From Desulfitibacter alkalitolerans DSM 16504 (GTDB taxonomy: Bacteria; Bacillota; DSM-16504; Desulfitibacterales; Desulfitibacteraceae), in assembly GCF_000620305.1 (NCBI RefSeq), contig NZ_KK211100.1, positions 52,467-116,466 of the forward strand: 64,000 nt of DNA, read 5' to 3'. Below are positions 50,122 to 61,943 of the stretch, piece by piece. The position numbers and the translations under genes were made by a program. How positions within the stretch are numbered: the first letter of the stretch is position 1; every line of letters starts with the position of its first letter. The notes under the pieces were generated by a model. The model was not told the origin of the DNA. It saw only the letters and a list, made by a program, of their open reading frames with translations, and did no database searches.

Positions 50122-51981
50122 CTATCTATGAAACCGCTTGATTAGTTCCTCATCAGTTATGTGAACTGTAGTTGGTCTTCCATGTGGACAAGTATATGGA
50201 ACATCTGTTTTTGACAACTTTTCTAAAAGAGATTCCATTTCATCCTTTGAAAGAATTTTTTTTGCAGTAATAGCTGCCTTACAAGCTACCATTTTGATAA
50301 GTCTGGCCCATGAAGGCTTCTCATTTTGCTTCAAGTAATTATCCAACATATCTTTAATTACACTTACACCTGCTCCTGACTCCAAGCCCACGGGCACCCC
50401 TCTAAGCAAAAAGGTATTATCTCCAAAGTATTCCAATGTAAAGCCTGCATTTTGCAATAATAACATATTTTCAAGTAAAAAATCCTTTTCAGCTGGAGTT
50501 AAATCAATGACTTGAGAATGCAACAGCAGTTGGCTTTTAATACTATCTTTATCCCTGGCATGTTTTAAACTGTCATAATGAATTCTTTCGTGAGCAGCAT
50601 GCTGATCAATAAGATAAAAGCCCTTTTGCTGACCATCAACAGCAATTATATAGCTTCCATCAATCTGTTCTAAAGGCTTTAACTTCGGATAACTAACTTT
50701 TAAGGTAATATCATTACTCTCATTGCTATTTTCAACTAGATTTTTAGTACAAGGGGGAGTTTCTTCATTAATTTCATTAATCTCGTTATTTCTATATTCA
50801 TTATATGCAATTTTAGTTTCTCTTATCTTATTAAAGTCCAATTCAGTTGAATTTTTTTCCTTATAGTTCTTTTCATCAGCTTTTATTCCAATTGTTTCCC
50901 AATTAAATTCAACCTGCCTGCCAATTTCTTTAAAGGTATTTCTTTGTATTTTTGGCTTCTGAACAAATATGGAATCCAGACTCATTAATGCAGATCTTAG
51001 TGCTCTCAACACAAAATCTTCAACAAGCTCATCATTATCAAATTTTATTTGTTTTTTTGTTGGATGTACATTAACATCTACAATATGGTAAGGAATGTTT
51101 AAGCTCAATATGTATATAGGGTATCTTTCAGAAGGTATCAGGGTAGTATAGGCCTTGGTTACAGCCCTGTTAATTATAGTTGAATAAACCCATCTTTTGT
51201 TAACAAAAAGATACTGATTATGATTACCAGACCTGGTGTATTGAGGTTTGGAGATATATCCCCCTATATTTAAACCCTCATCATTATCAAAGTTGCCATG
51301 TTTAACAGGAATAAGATTTTTAAACAAGTCAATACCTAATACATTAACAATATTATTTTCTAATACTCCCTTTCCTGCCGACTGAAATATGAGCTTTTTA
51401 TTATGGGAATATTTAAAGCTGATATGGGGGTTTCCCAAGGCCATTGCTGCCACCACATGGGCTACATACCCAGCTTCTTTTGTAATAGATTTTAATTGTT
51501 TTTTACGTGGGGAAACATTAAAAAATAAATCTTTAACAGCTATGCAGGTTCCTGTATTGCAGGCCGTCTCTTCAAAGAGTACATCCAGCCCCCCTTCAAT
51601 AATATATCTGCTTCCAAGGTGATCCTCAGCTGTCCTGGTTACAACTGTAACTCTAGATACAGAAGCAATACTTGGCAGGGCCTCCCCTCTAAATCCATAG
51701 GTCTTTATACTAAAAAGATCATCAGCCATCCTTATTTTACTAGTGGCATGTCTTTTAAATGCCACTTTAATCTGGTCTCCAGGAATACCCTGTCCATCAT
51801 CAGTAACAATAATTTCATTTATTCCTCCCTGGAAAATTTCAACACTAATATTTTTTGCCCCTGCATCTATAGCGTTTTCTATTAATTCTTTAACAACAGA
51901 TGCAGGCCTTTCTATTACCTCTCCAGCTGCAATTTTATTTGCGGTGGCTGCATCAAGTATTCTTATTTGGCAAAGAGACAT
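50122..51981 (-). CDS. mutL: DNA mismatch repair protein MutL
   Basis: 619 residues; GGGGGGATAAATCGT upstream. N-terminal GHKL ATPase: IAAGEVIERPASVVKELIENAIDAGA, DDGQGI, RHATSKI, YGFRGEALPSIASVS. A long Asn/Glu-rich linker around 370-430, then the C-terminal endonuclease-type domain with DQHAAHERIHYD and CPHGRPT, the metal motif of nicking MutL. Follows mutS by five bases. Confidence 0.96.
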   Translation of the reverse strand: MSLCQIRILDAATANKIAAGEVIERPASVVKELIENAIDAGAKNISVEIFQGGINEIIVTDDGQGIPGDQIKVAFKRHATSKIRMADDLFSIKTYGFRGEALPSIASVSRVTVVTRTAEDHLGSRYIIEGGLDVLFEETACNTGTCIAVKDLFFNVSPRKKQLKSITKEAGYVAHVVAAMALGNPHISFKYSHNKKLIFQSAGKGVLENNIVNVLGIDLFKNLIPVKHGNFDNDEGLNIGGYISKPQYTRSGNHNQYLFVNKRWVYSTIINRAVTKAYTTLIPSERYPIYILSLNIPYHIVDVNVHPTKKQIKFDNDELVEDFVLRALRSALMSLDSIFVQKPKIQRNTFKEIGRQVEFNWETIGIKADEKNYKEKNSTELDFNKIRETKIAYNEYRNNEINEINEETPPCTKNLVENSNESNDITLKVSYPKLKPLEQIDGSYIIAVDGQQKGFYLIDQHAAHERIHYDSLKHARDKDSIKSQLLLHSQVIDLTPAEKDFLLENMLLLQNAGFTLEYFGDNTFLLRGVPVGLESGAGVSVIKDMLDNYLKQNEKPSWARLIKMVACKAAITAKKILSKDEMESLLEKLSKTDVPYTCPHGRPTTVHITDEELIKRFHR

Positions 51982-51986
51982 ACGAT

Positions 51987-54584
51987 TTATTTATCCCCCC
52001 TTTTTAATCGTATTTCATTTTGGAATTGTGCCAGTTTATTGAGAGCTTCCATGGGAGTCATATTCCACAGGTCTAACCCATCAATTTCCTCCTCAATGAC
52101 ACTTGACCTCACCTTGTCCTTATCATAATCTACTTCCACTTTACCTAGCTCTGCTTTTCCAATGAAACTTGCTGACAAAAATGTAGAATCCTTTTCAAGG
52201 CTGTGCAGTATTTTTCTAGCCTTTGCTAATAAATCTGCTGGCAGGCCTGCAAGTCGTGCAACTTGGATACCATAGCTTTTATCTGTACTGCCCTCATAAA
52301 CCTTATGCAAAAAGGTTATTTCATCACCCTTTTCAACTACTCCAACATTATAGTTTTTAATGCCCTCATGGTCTTCCTGGAGCCTTGTAAGCTCATGATA
52401 ATGTGTGGCAAATAGGGTCTTGGCACGGATATTTGTATGAATAAATTCAGAGATTGCCCAGGCAAGGCTGACTCCATCATAGGTGCTTGTCCCTCTTCCA
52501 ACTTCATCCAATATAATTAAGCTATCCTTGGTAGCATATTTGAGGATATTTGCTACCTCCTGCATCTCCACCATAAATGTGCTTTGCCCTTGTGCTAGAT
52601 TGTCACTTGATCCTATTCTGGTAAATATTCTATCTACAACTCCAATTTCAGCCTCGTCAGCAGGAATAAAGCTCCCCATTTGGGCCATTAAAACAAGAAC
52701 GGCATTTTGTCTTAAATATGTGCTTTTGCCAGCCATATTTGGTCCAGTAATTACCATAAGCCTGTTTGCATCATTCATATCAATATCATTAGGAACAAAA
52801 AGATGTCCCAGTGACTTTTCCACTACTGGATGTCTTCCATTTATTATTTTAAGGTTATTGCTTTCCAGTATTTTAGGTCTAATATAATTATTTTTCTCTG
52901 CTGTAACAGATAGGCTGGCAAACACGTCTAATCTAGCTAGCAGATTTGCATTATTTTTTATTTCCTGAACATGGAGGTTTACCTTTTCACGGACATCCTG
53001 AAATAGTCTATATTCCAGTTCATACAGTTTCTCTTCAGCATCTAAAATAAGGTTTTCCAGTTCCTTTAACTTTGGTGTTATATAACGTTCACAATTTGCC
53101 AGGGTTTGTTTGCGCATGTAATGCTCTGGCACTTGACTAAGATTTGCATTTGTAACTTCTATGTAGTAACCAAATACCTTGTTATAACCGACCTTAAGTG
53201 ACTTTATACCTAACCTTTCCCTCTCCTCCATTTCAAGACTAGCTATCCATGTTTTCCCACTGCTTTTAGCTTCTCTTAGCCTATCAACATCAGTATTATA
53301 TCCAGGTTTAATTATGTTTCCATCTTTAAGTCCAGATGCCGGGCTGTCATCTATACTAACTTTTAACAAGCTTACTAATTCATCTAAAGAATTTAAACCA
53401 TCTATGATTGTTTTCAAGGGTTTTAAAGATTGGCCTGCAAATAAGTCCCTTATTCTAGGCAACAAGCATAATGAACTCCTTAATGCAACCAAATCCCTTG
53501 CGTCTGCACTTCCATATAAAATTTTGGTAATTAGCCTTTCCATATCATAAAGGTTTTTTAAATAATTTCTAAGCTCTTCTCGAATTAAGACATTTTCATT
53601 AAAGAAAGCCACCATGTCAAGCCTTGATTCAATTTCTTTAATATCCTTTAGTGGTTGTTCGATCCACTGCCTGAGCACCCTGGCTCCAGCAGCAGTAGTT
53701 GTATTATCTATTGCAGACAAAACGGTATTTTCTTTGTTTCCATTAATATTTGTTGTCAATTCAAGATTTCTACGGGTGGCGTAATCTAAAACCATATAAG
53801 TTTCAGGAATATAGACCTCTATATTGGACAAATGATCCAATTCAGTTTTTAAATTTGTCTGAAGATATTTATATAACACACCGGCAGCTAACAGGGAAAC
53901 CCTATTATTATGTAAACCTATGCTGAAAACATGATTGGCAGAAAAGCTGTCCTTTAATAAGTCAAGCATCTTTTCATAATTATAAATACTATTTGATATT
54001 GTATAGATATTTGTTTTTTGTCCCATCTTTTTTAAAATTGTTTTCTGCTCAAAGCTATCTGGAACTATACACTCAACAGGATTTAGCTTTGCCACCTCAT
54101 CAATTAAACTGTCTTCTCCTTTGATTAGAGCCACTTTGAAATCCCCAGTAGATAAATCACAGTATGCCAGGCCATAGTTATCCTGCTTTGAGTAAATGCT
54201 TACAATATAGTTGTTTTGATCAGCGGACAGGTATTTTTCATCCAAGATGGTTCCTGGTGAAATAACTCTAACCACCTTACGTTCTACTGGTCCCTTTGAG
54301 AGTTTAGGATCCCCCACCTGCTCACATACTGCTACCTTGTAGCCCTGCTGTAAAAGCTTTGGCAGATATGTATCAACAGCATGATAGGGAATTCCACACA
54401 TGGGGGCTTTTTCTTTAGTTCCTGATTGACGAGCTGTTAATGCAATTCCTAACACCTTTGAGGCCAGTATTGCATCATCATAAAACATTTCATAAAAATC
54501 GCCTAATCTATAAAAAAGAATACTATCCATGTATTCTGCCTTTATACTTAGATATTGCTTCATCATGGGTGTCAAATCACTCAA
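51987..54584 (-). CDS. mutS: DNA mismatch repair protein MutS
   Basis: 865 residues; GGGAGGGAAG upstream. Mismatch wedge FYEMF near residue 31-35 (F-x-E type), lever and clamp domains, ATPase with Walker [14 protein letters not shown], Walker [13 protein letters not shown] and [11 protein letters not shown]. Recognises base mismatches and recruits MutL. First gene of mutS-mutL-miaA-hfq. Confidence 0.97.
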   Translation of the reverse strand: MSDLTPMMKQYLSIKAEYMDSILFYRLGDFYEMFYDDAILASKVLGIALTARQSGTKEKAPMCGIPYHAVDTYLPKLLQQGYKVAVCEQVGDPKLSKGPVERKVVRVISPGTILDEKYLSADQNNYIVSIYSKQDNYGLAYCDLSTGDFKVALIKGEDSLIDEVAKLNPVECIVPDSFEQKTILKKMGQKTNIYTISNSIYNYEKMLDLLKDSFSANHVFSIGLHNNRVSLLAAGVLYKYLQTNLKTELDHLSNIEVYIPETYMVLDYATRRNLELTTNINGNKENTVLSAIDNTTTAAGARVLRQWIEQPLKDIKEIESRLDMVAFFNENVLIREELRNYLKNLYDMERLITKILYGSADARDLVALRSSLCLLPRIRDLFAGQSLKPLKTIIDGLNSLDELVSLLKVSIDDSPASGLKDGNIIKPGYNTDVDRLREAKSSGKTWIASLEMEERERLGIKSLKVGYNKVFGYYIEVTNANLSQVPEHYMRKQTLANCERYITPKLKELENLILDAEEKLYELEYRLFQDVREKVNLHVQEIKNNANLLARLDVFASLSVTAEKNNYIRPKILESNNLKIINGRHPVVEKSLGHLFVPNDIDMNDANRLMVITGPNMAGKSTYLRQNAVLVLMAQMGSFIPADEAEIGVVDRIFTRIGSSDNLAQGQSTFMVEMQEVANILKYATKDSLIILDEVGRGTSTYDGVSLAWAISEFIHTNIRAKTLFATHYHELTRLQEDHEGIKNYNVGVVEKGDEITFLHKVYEGSTDKSYGIQVARLAGLPADLLAKARKILHSLEKDSTFLSASFIGKAELGKVEVDYDKDKVRSSVIEEEIDGLDLWNMTPMEALNKLAQFQNEIRLKRGDK

Positions 54585-54637
54585 GAAACTTCCCTCCCTT
54601 ATGTGTAATTATAGCATAGAAATGGACTGTTAAGTAC

Positions 54638-54661
54638 AAAAGCCGCTAATTAGCGACTTTT
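54638..54661 (-). terminator. terminator between miaB and mutS
   Basis: AAAAGTCGCTAATTAGCGGCTTTT on the minus strand, near-perfect palindrome with T-run. Confidence 0.75.
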
Positions 54662-54665
54662 ATTG

Positions 54666-56009
54666 TCATAGTTCTCCTATTAAGTTCCATGTCTGGGCCT
54701 TGGTTATTTTAACATTTATAATTGTTCCAATGAGTGATTGCTCCCCAGAAAAGTTAACAATTTTATTTGTCCTGGTTCTGCCAGTTAACCGACTACTATC
54801 TGTCTTGCTAGGACTTTCAACTAGAACCTCCATGTTAGTGCCAACAAGCTTCATGTTTTTTTCTAAGCTGATTTTGTTTTGAACTTCCATTAGCCTATGC
54901 AATCTTTCTTTTTTTTCTTCATCTTTTATCTGACACTCCATAGCTGCAGCCGGTGTTCCCCTCCTAGGAGAATAAGCAAAGGTATAAGCAGCGTCAAACC
55001 TGACTCTTTCCACAATATCTAATGTGTCCTTAAAATCCTCCTCCCCTTCCCCTGGAAATCCCACAATAATGTCACTAGTTATAGAGTAATTAGGGGAAAT
55101 ACTTTGAATCTTTTCTACCAGGTCCAGGTATTCTTCCCGTGTGTATCCTCTATTCATGGCCTTTAAAATCTTGTTGCTTCCTGCCTGCACCGGAAGATGA
55201 TAATGCTCACATACCTTTTTGCACCTGGCAATAGTTTCAACCAGCTTATCCGTGAAGTCTCTTGGGTGTGATGTCATGTAGCGTATTCTTTCAAGGCCAT
55301 CTATCTTATTTACTTCAACTAATAAATCTGCAAAATCTAGATTGCTATTTAGATCTTTGCCATAAGAATTTACATTCTGTCCTAGAAGCATTATTTCTTT
55401 ATAGCCTTCCTTTACAAGACCACTTATTTCTTCAACTATCTTATCTGGTGTTCTGCTTCTTTCCCTGCCTCTTACATGTGGAACTATGCAGTATGTACAA
55501 AAATTATCACAGCCATAACTAATATTTACATAAGCCTTTATTCTATCAATCCGTCGGGAAACATTATTTTCAACAATATCTCCTTCCTTTTCCCATATTT
55601 CATAGGCTGGCTCATCTGTGTTTTGTATTTTTAACAACAGGTTGGGTAACTGATGAACATTATACGTACCAAATACTAAATTTACATAAGGGGCTTTGTC
55701 CCTGATTCTTTCATACACTTCATCCTGTTGGGTCATGCATCCACAGATGCCAATAATTAATTCTGGTTTTTCCTTCTTTAGTTTGCTTAACTCTCCTAGT
55801 TTCCCAAATACCTTTAATTCTGCCTTTTCTCTGACACAGCAGGTGTTTAAAATTATTATATCTGCATCCTTTTCTGCTGAAGCGGGACAATAACCCAGGT
55901 TTTCAAGGTACCCTTCCAGCACTTCAGAATCTCTTTCATTCATTTGACAACCATAGGTTAAAATTAAATATTTTTTTCCGGATAAAGACTGATTAATGTG
56001 TTCTGTCAT
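54666..56009 (-). CDS. miaB: tRNA-2-methylthio-N6-dimethylallyladenosine synthase
   Basis: 447 residues. N-terminal UPF0004 domain with three cluster Cys (YGCQMNERDSE, NTCCVRE, GICGCMTQ), radical-SAM motif CDNFCTYCIVP, and a C-terminal TRAM domain. Inserts methylthio at C2 of i6A37 made by MiaA. Start ATG 56009, AGGTGTTATAG upstream. Confidence 0.96.
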   Translation of the reverse strand: MTEHINQSLSGKKYLILTYGCQMNERDSEVLEGYLENLGYCPASAEKDADIIILNTCCVREKAELKVFGKLGELSKLKKEKPELIIGICGCMTQQDEVYERIRDKAPYVNLVFGTYNVHQLPNLLLKIQNTDEPAYEIWEKEGDIVENNVSRRIDRIKAYVNISYGCDNFCTYCIVPHVRGRERSRTPDKIVEEISGLVKEGYKEIMLLGQNVNSYGKDLNSNLDFADLLVEVNKIDGLERIRYMTSHPRDFTDKLVETIARCKKVCEHYHLPVQAGSNKILKAMNRGYTREEYLDLVEKIQSISPNYSITSDIIVGFPGEGEEDFKDTLDIVERVRFDAAYTFAYSPRRGTPAAAMECQIKDEEKKERLHRLMEVQNKISLEKNMKLVGTNMEVLVESPSKTDSSRLTGRTRTNKIVNFSGEQSLIGTIINVKITKAQTWNLIGEL

Positions 56010-56019
56010 CTATAACACC

Positions 56020-56244
56020 TCATTCACGTTTTTCTCTTTTCTTTTTACCGCGATTACGTGGTGCATTTTTTTTATTTTCAAGTTGTTTAATATGGAATCT
56101 TTCTGCTGCTTGTCCAATTAAACCCCCGATTAATCCACCAACTATAGTTAGATAAACTTGATTTGTATCAAAGGTAGCACCAAAAACCACAAGTGCACCA
56201 AAAGCTGCACCAATTCCCCCATAGTGCTTTGGATTGATGGCCAT
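56020..56244 (-). CDS. small glycine-rich membrane protein
   Basis: 74 residues from ATG 56244 (GGGGATGAGGAA upstream). Two short hydrophobic helices rich in Gly/Ala (GGIGAAFGALVVFGATFD and YLTIVGGLIGGLIGQAA) and a strongly basic tail (KNKKxxxRNRGKKKREKRE type). Function unknown. Only ten bases before miaB, likely same transcript. Confidence 0.55.
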   Translation of the reverse strand: MAINPKHYGGIGAAFGALVVFGATFDTNQVYLTIVGGLIGGLIGQAAERFHIKQLENKKNAPRNRGKKKREKRE

Positions 56245-56323
56245 TTCCTCATCCCCTTTTCGTTTATATTTCCTCTTTATCAGATTTTTAGTATGAAGAA
56301 TTTCTCCTTGAAGATAGTGCAAG

Positions 56324-56356
56324 AAAAAACCCTTGAGACATTTAAAGTCAAGGGTT
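56324..56356 (-). terminator. terminator after the Nudix gene
   Basis: AACCCTTGA (minus) with TCAAGGGTT, 11-base loop, then TTTTT; arms 56348-56356 and 56328-56336. Confidence 0.75.
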
Positions 56357-56377
56357 AATTCCTCAATATGGTTAAAG

Positions 56378-56803
56378 CTATGCACCAATTTTATATAGTT
56401 CTTTTACCTTTTCATGGGATATTCTAACTAATGACTTTTCTTGGTTATGAGTTATTAGTTTTAATGCATCATCCATGGTAAAAAAGCCACCATCGGAGAA
56501 ACCTTGATCCTTGGATATACTTAAAGCATCTGTTTGAGCTTCCATAATAAACCATGTAATAACATTGCAAACGGGTCTTTGACGCGAATAGGAGAAAAAT
56601 TCATAACTAGTTTCACCAGCCGAACCAATTATTTGTGCTGCAACACCTGCTTCTTCTTGAACTCTAGCTAATGCAACTTCATCGGCGGTATTACCGTGCC
56701 GGATGACTCCCTTGGGAAGGCTCCATTCCCCCTTATCGTTCTTTAGGAGTAAAACCTTATTTTCCCAAAATACCACACCACCGGCACAATGTCTAAAAAT
56801 CAT
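56378..56803 (-). CDS. Nudix hydrolase with altered Nudix box
   Basis: 141 residues. Fold and Nudix region (KGVIRHGNTADEVALARVQEEAGV) are recognisable, but the first Glu of G-x5-E is Asn and the R-E of the REUxEExGU is shifted to A-R; the catalytic E-E-x-G is kept. Diadenosine-tetraphosphate hydrolase-like relatives usually keep all. Substrate unknown. Confidence 0.78.
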   Translation of the reverse strand: MIFRHCAGGVVFWENKVLLLKNDKGEWSLPKGVIRHGNTADEVALARVQEEAGVAAQIIGSAGETSYEFFSYSRQRPVCNVITWFIMEAQTDALSISKDQGFSDGGFFTMDDALKLITHNQEKSLVRISHEKVKELYKIGA

Positions 56804-56998
56804 TGACCCACCCCCAAATATTGTTTGCTTATTATATTCGAGATGTGTGAAATAAGTCCTGCCAAATTTTAATATTATTTTAACCTAAAATTAATCTTCT
56901 ATGCAGATTAGAACAGTTTTTTTACAACCTTTTCTAACTGTTCCATATTTCTGCATTCAAAAACCATATGACTGTCATTAAAACATTAGTTTCTCCCT

Positions 56999-57700
56999 TT
57001 ATATCAACTCCATTATACAATCCCGAAAATCTGCAAAGGTGCCCCTATATGTAGGTTCTATGCTGAATGTATTATTGTCAATTAAATAGTCTTCAACTAA
57101 AAAAGTTTTCATCCCTAATCTGGAAGCTACCATATCTTCCTGCATATCATTACCAACCATCAAGCACTCTTCCGGTTTTGCATTGATTTCCTCTAAAATC
57201 TGTTCATAGTAATGTAAATGGGGTTTACAATACTTCATATTCTCATAGCTGGTTATTAATTTATATTCATATTCATCAACACCTGCCCAACGTATCCTCT
57301 CTTTAATTGCAATCAAGGGAAAGACAGGATTAGTTGCTATAACAGTCCCTACACCCTTGGAATTTAAGTAGTCCAGAACTTCCATGGCATGGGGATTGGG
57401 TTTGGAATGAATTTGTAAGCTTTTGAATTCATTTAAATAGAAATCTTCAAATTGTTTTAACATACTTGTTTTGCTTTCAGAGCAGTCTATAAAAAAATGT
57501 TCAGTAAATACTTCTTCATTTGTTTTTTCTTCTAGATTTAATATCATTGCTTCTGTTGCTTTTAATAGTTTGGGAACGAAAGCATCTGGTTCAATACAAC
57601 TAGCCATCTTCTTGCTGAGGACTTTTAAGTAATGATTTATAAAGCTTTCTGTATCCAAAGGTAATAATGTTCCGTCTAAATCAAATAGCACATATTTCAT
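56999..57700 (-). CDS. HAD-superfamily hydrolase
   Basis: 233 residues. HAD motifs: DLDGTLLPLDTE (nucleophile D7, acid D9), TNPVFP, LITSYENMKYCKPH with the Lys, and VGNDMQEDMVASRLG. Phosphatase of phosphoglycolate type; substrate not known. It follows guaB by 21 bases, so likely the same transcript. Confidence 0.88.
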   Translation of the reverse strand: MKYVLFDLDGTLLPLDTESFINHYLKVLSKKMASCIEPDAFVPKLLKATEAMILNLEEKTNEEVFTEHFFIDCSESKTSMLKQFEDFYLNEFKSLQIHSKPNPHAMEVLDYLNSKGVGTVIATNPVFPLIAIKERIRWAGVDEYEYKLITSYENMKYCKPHLHYYEQILEEINAKPEECLMVGNDMQEDMVASRLGMKTFLVEDYLIDNNTFSIEPTYRGTFADFRDCIMELI

Positions 57701-57721
57701 AGCAGTCTCCTTTTAAACTAA

Positions 57722-59173
<1,452 letters not shown>

Positions 59174-59200
59174 TTAGTAAATCGCCCTCCTAAAATCTAG

Positions 59201-59593
59201 TTATTTTATTATTATTCTCACCTGGCCTGTAGCTAAATAGTATCTAAGAAGCTTTTTAATGTATGTTTTAAATACCTTCCTTGAACCTGGCAGCAAGCAT
59301 AAAAATCCAAATATATCCGTTATAAAACCTGGCGTAAGTAACACCACTCCACCAACTAATACGAAAATACCATCTAGAATAGCTTCTCCAGGCATCTGAC
59401 CATAGGCTAGAGTGTTTCGCAGTTCCCTAATAACCAAAAATCCCTGGTGCTTGGCTAGGAGAACTCCAAGAAAGCCAGTTATTACTATCATTAATACTGT
59501 ATACCCTACCCCAATGAGTTGTCCAATTTGCAGGAGCAATACGAGCTCTAAAAGCGGTATTCCTATAAAGATCAACAGTAATTTTGAAAACAT
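59201..59593 (-). CDS. FxsA family membrane protein
   Basis: 130 residues; start FSKLLLIFIGIPLLELVLLLQIG. Three hydrophobic helices, with ITGFLGVLLAKHQGF and GGVVLLTPGFITDIFGFLCLLP typical of FxsA. Cytoplasmic membrane protein of unclear role. 27 bases from guaB. Confidence 0.88.
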   Translation of the reverse strand: MFSKLLLIFIGIPLLELVLLLQIGQLIGVGYTVLMIVITGFLGVLLAKHQGFLVIRELRNTLAYGQMPGEAILDGIFVLVGGVVLLTPGFITDIFGFLCLLPGSRKVFKTYIKKLLRYYLATGQVRIIIK

Positions 59594-59669
59594 TTATTAG
59601 CACTTCCCATATATTTTAAAGTATATTTTATCATTTAATCTCAATTAAGACAACTAAATGACCAATAAT

Positions 59670-59693
59670 AAATAGCCTCCTTAAATGGAGGCA
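59670..59693 (-). terminator. possible terminator on the minus strand
   Basis: GCCTCC/GGAGGC arms (59675-59680, 59687-59692) with a weak T-rich tail; ends the unknown gene at 59699. Confidence 0.45.
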
Positions 59694-59698
59694 ACAGC

Positions 59699-60121
59699 TT
59701 ATTTGAGAATATATACTTGCCTCTGAAGAGGTATTTTTTCTCCTTTCCAATTGTAACATAGAAAGTATAAGTGCTTTCGGTAAAAAAGATCTTTTGAAAT
59801 GCTGGATATCTGTATTTTACCATTTATTACATCGCCAAAAGTATATATCCTATTAGTTCTATATTTAGTGTCATCAATGGAATAATTAATGGAAATTACT
59901 ACCACATTATTATTATAATCAATGTCCTTGTTATAGTAATCAATATTATAATATTTAGTATAGCTATTCAACTCTGACTGGGTCTGAATCATTCTTACAT
60001 CAATACGGTTATTATATATCCTCTCATTTAAGATTTCTTCATATAGTATTCTTCTTCTCAAAGTAATATATTGTACTACAGGATACTCTAAGACCTTGTA
60101 ATATATATTTCTCCTCTCCAT
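59699..60121 (-). CDS. unknown protein
   Basis: 140 residues from ATG 60121, GAGGGGG about 12 bases upstream. Very rich in Tyr, Asn and Ile (YYNIDYYNKDIDYNNNVVVISIN). No membrane helix after this start; an open frame continues upstream with FVLLFISIEGAIYG, so a longer form with an N-terminal hydrophobic segment is possible. No family recognised. Confidence 0.5.
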   Translation of the reverse strand: MERRNIYYKVLEYPVVQYITLRRRILYEEILNERIYNNRIDVRMIQTQSELNSYTKYYNIDYYNKDIDYNNNVVVISINYSIDDTKYRTNRIYTFGDVINGKIQISSISKDLFYRKHLYFLCYNWKGEKIPLQRQVYILK

Positions 60122-60200
60122 ACCGTATATTGCCCCCTCAATACTAATGAATAATAATACAAATTTTCTGACATTATAATATAGGACAGGAAAATTAAAT

Positions 60201-60425
60201 CTAATCCTGCCCAACAATTGAGTGAACGCCATATTTCTCAAAGTGTTCTTTTAGATATCCTATTGTTTTTGTGCTGACTCCAAGCTCTTGTGCCATTTCA
60301 GAGTCATTTTTCTTGTCTTTTAGACATTTAATAAAGGCATTAAAGTCTATGCCAACTTCCTCAGTCATTTCCTTTAAACTAGGCTGTAAACTCCATGGAG
60401 CTCTAGACACAAAATCATCCTGCAA
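60201..60425 (-). CDS. small helix-turn-helix protein
   Basis: 74 residues from TTG 60425 (AAAGGAGG, spacing eight). KKNDSEMAQELGVSTKTIGYLKEHFEKYG is a clear helix-turn-helix with recognition helix. Resembles small DNA-binding proteins adjacent to coiled-coil genes in Peptococcaceae. Target unknown. Confidence 0.65.
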   Translation of the reverse strand: MQDDFVSRAPWSLQPSLKEMTEEVGIDFNAFIKCLKDKKNDSEMAQELGVSTKTIGYLKEHFEKYGVHSIVGQD

Positions 60426-60457
60426 TCACTAAACCTCCTTTCATGTTTACAGCTAGT

Positions 60458-60706
60458 TTAACCAAATCTATCGTCTTTATGAATAACAGAGTTTTTCCTT
60501 AAATCCAGCAGCCTCTTGGCATATCTTGCATTAGCCAGCTTTAACTTTTTGTTTTCTTTGGCTAACTGGCTAATAGTGAGATTTTTCTCTCTTTCAATGT
60601 TTTCTATAAGGTTCATTAAAATTCTTCTGCTTACCCTTAACTGGTGGATTTTTTCTTCTAATTCTTCAATTTTCTTTACTAAATAATCCTGTTTAAGATA
60701 ATCCAC
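60458..60706 (-). CDS. small coiled-coil protein
   Basis: 82 residues from GTG 60706 (AGGGGGACTGTA upstream). Heptad pattern through most of its length (VKKIEELEEKIHQLRVSRRIL, LAKENKKLKLANARYAKRLLDLRKN). Possibly a partner of the HTH protein encoded 32 bases downstream. No enzyme motif. Confidence 0.55.
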   Translation of the reverse strand: MDYLKQDYLVKKIEELEEKIHQLRVSRRILMNLIENIEREKNLTISQLAKENKKLKLANARYAKRLLDLRKNSVIHKDDRFG

Positions 60707-60776
60707 TACAGTCCCCCTATTAATGAGAAATCTTAGTATTTTGTATAAGTATATTCGGGTGAAGCAGAATTATTGC

Positions 60777-61943
60777 TTATTTTAAAAAGGATTTTATTCT
60801 ATGAACTGCCTCTAATAACAAATCCTCCTCCTGTACAAGAGCTATTCTTACATATCCTTCACCATGTTTCCCAAATGCTGTACCAGGAATAAGTAATACC
60901 CCAGCTTCTTCTAAAAGTTGTTCAGCAAAATGTTGGCTTGAACTATGGCCCTGGGGCAATTGAGCCCATAGGAACATAGAAGCTTTTGGTTTATCCACAT
61001 TCCAGCCTAATGATTTTAAACCACTAATCAATATGTCTCTTCTCCTTTGATATAATACACAGTTATTGGCAACCCATTCTTTATAGTTTTTTAATGCAAC
61101 TTCTGCTGCATGTTGAATAGGCAGAAAAACCCCATAGTCAATATTAGCCTTAACATTTGTTAAAGCAGTAATTACTTTACTATTACCAACTACAAAGCCA
61201 ATCCTGCAACCAGCCATATTGAAGGTTTTTGAAAATGAATGAAATTCAACCCCTACATCCTTTGCACCCTCTACTTGCAGAAAGCTTGGGGGCAAAAACC
61301 CATCGTAAGCTAACTCCGAATAGGCGTTGTCATGGCAGACAATTATTGAGTTTTCATCTGCAAATCTTACCGTTTCTTTAAAAAATTCTAGAGTTCCAGG
61401 AGCAGGAATAGGATTGCCAGGGTAATTTAAAAACATCATCTTGGCCATTTTACATATTTCCTCAGGAATGTCCTCATATTTTGGGAAAAAATTGTTTTCC
61501 TGGGTTAAGGCCAATGGATATTTTATTGCATCTGCCAAAATAACACCTGCAGTATAAACTGGATAACCAGGGTCAGGAATCAGGGCAATATCACCAGGGT
61601 CTAATATGGCTTGACATACATGAGCCAATCCATCTTGGGAACCCATTAAGACCAACACTTCCTTTTCATGGTCTAACCTGACATTAAATCTATCCAGATA
61701 CCAATTTGCTATAGCTATACGAAGGCTTTCAGTTCCGTCAGTTAATGGATATCTGTATTCATCATCACCCATGACACTCTCACTAATAGCTTGTCTTATT
61801 GCATTTAATGGAGGTCTATCTGGGCTTCCAATTCCAAGGTTGATTACCTTTATACCCTTTTTTGCCTCAACTTGATTCTTTAATGTATTCATATGAGAAA
61901 AAATGGATGTTTCCATTCTTTCAATCCTTTTTGAAAACTGCAT
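60777..61943 (-). CDS. class I aminotransferase, LL-diaminopimelate aminotransferase-like
   Basis: 388 residues. PLP fold type I: INLGIGSPDRPP, MGSQDGLAHV, DPGYPVYTAGV, FLNYPGNPIPAPG, DNAYSELAYDG and the PLP Lys in HSFSKTFNMAGCRIGFVVGN. Closest in look to DapL of the lysine/peptidoglycan path, though the length (388) is a little under the usual 410. Overlaps the PHP gene by one base at its start. Confidence 0.85.
   Translation of the reverse strand: MQFSKRIERMETSIFSHMNTLKNQVEAKKGIKVINLGIGSPDRPPLNAIRQAISESVMGDDEYRYPLTDGTESLRIAIANWYLDRFNVRLDHEKEVLVLMGSQDGLAHVCQAILDPGDIALIPDPGYPVYTAGVILADAIKYPLALTQENNFFPKYEDIPEEICKMAKMMFLNYPGNPIPAPGTLEFFKETVRFADENSIIVCHDNAYSELAYDGFLPPSFLQVEGAKDVGVEFHSFSKTFNMAGCRIGFVVGNSKVITALTNVKANIDYGVFLPIQHAAEVALKNYKEWVANNCVLYQRRRDILISGLKSLGWNVDKPKASMFLWAQLPQGHSSSQHFAEQLLEEAGVLLIPGTAFGKHGEGYVRIALVQEEDLLLEAVHRIKSFLK

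Noticed and set aside
56245-56388. N-terminal extension of the small glycine-rich membrane protein
   Set aside because: It covers the Nudix-gene terminator; ATG 56244 with GGGGATGAGG is better.
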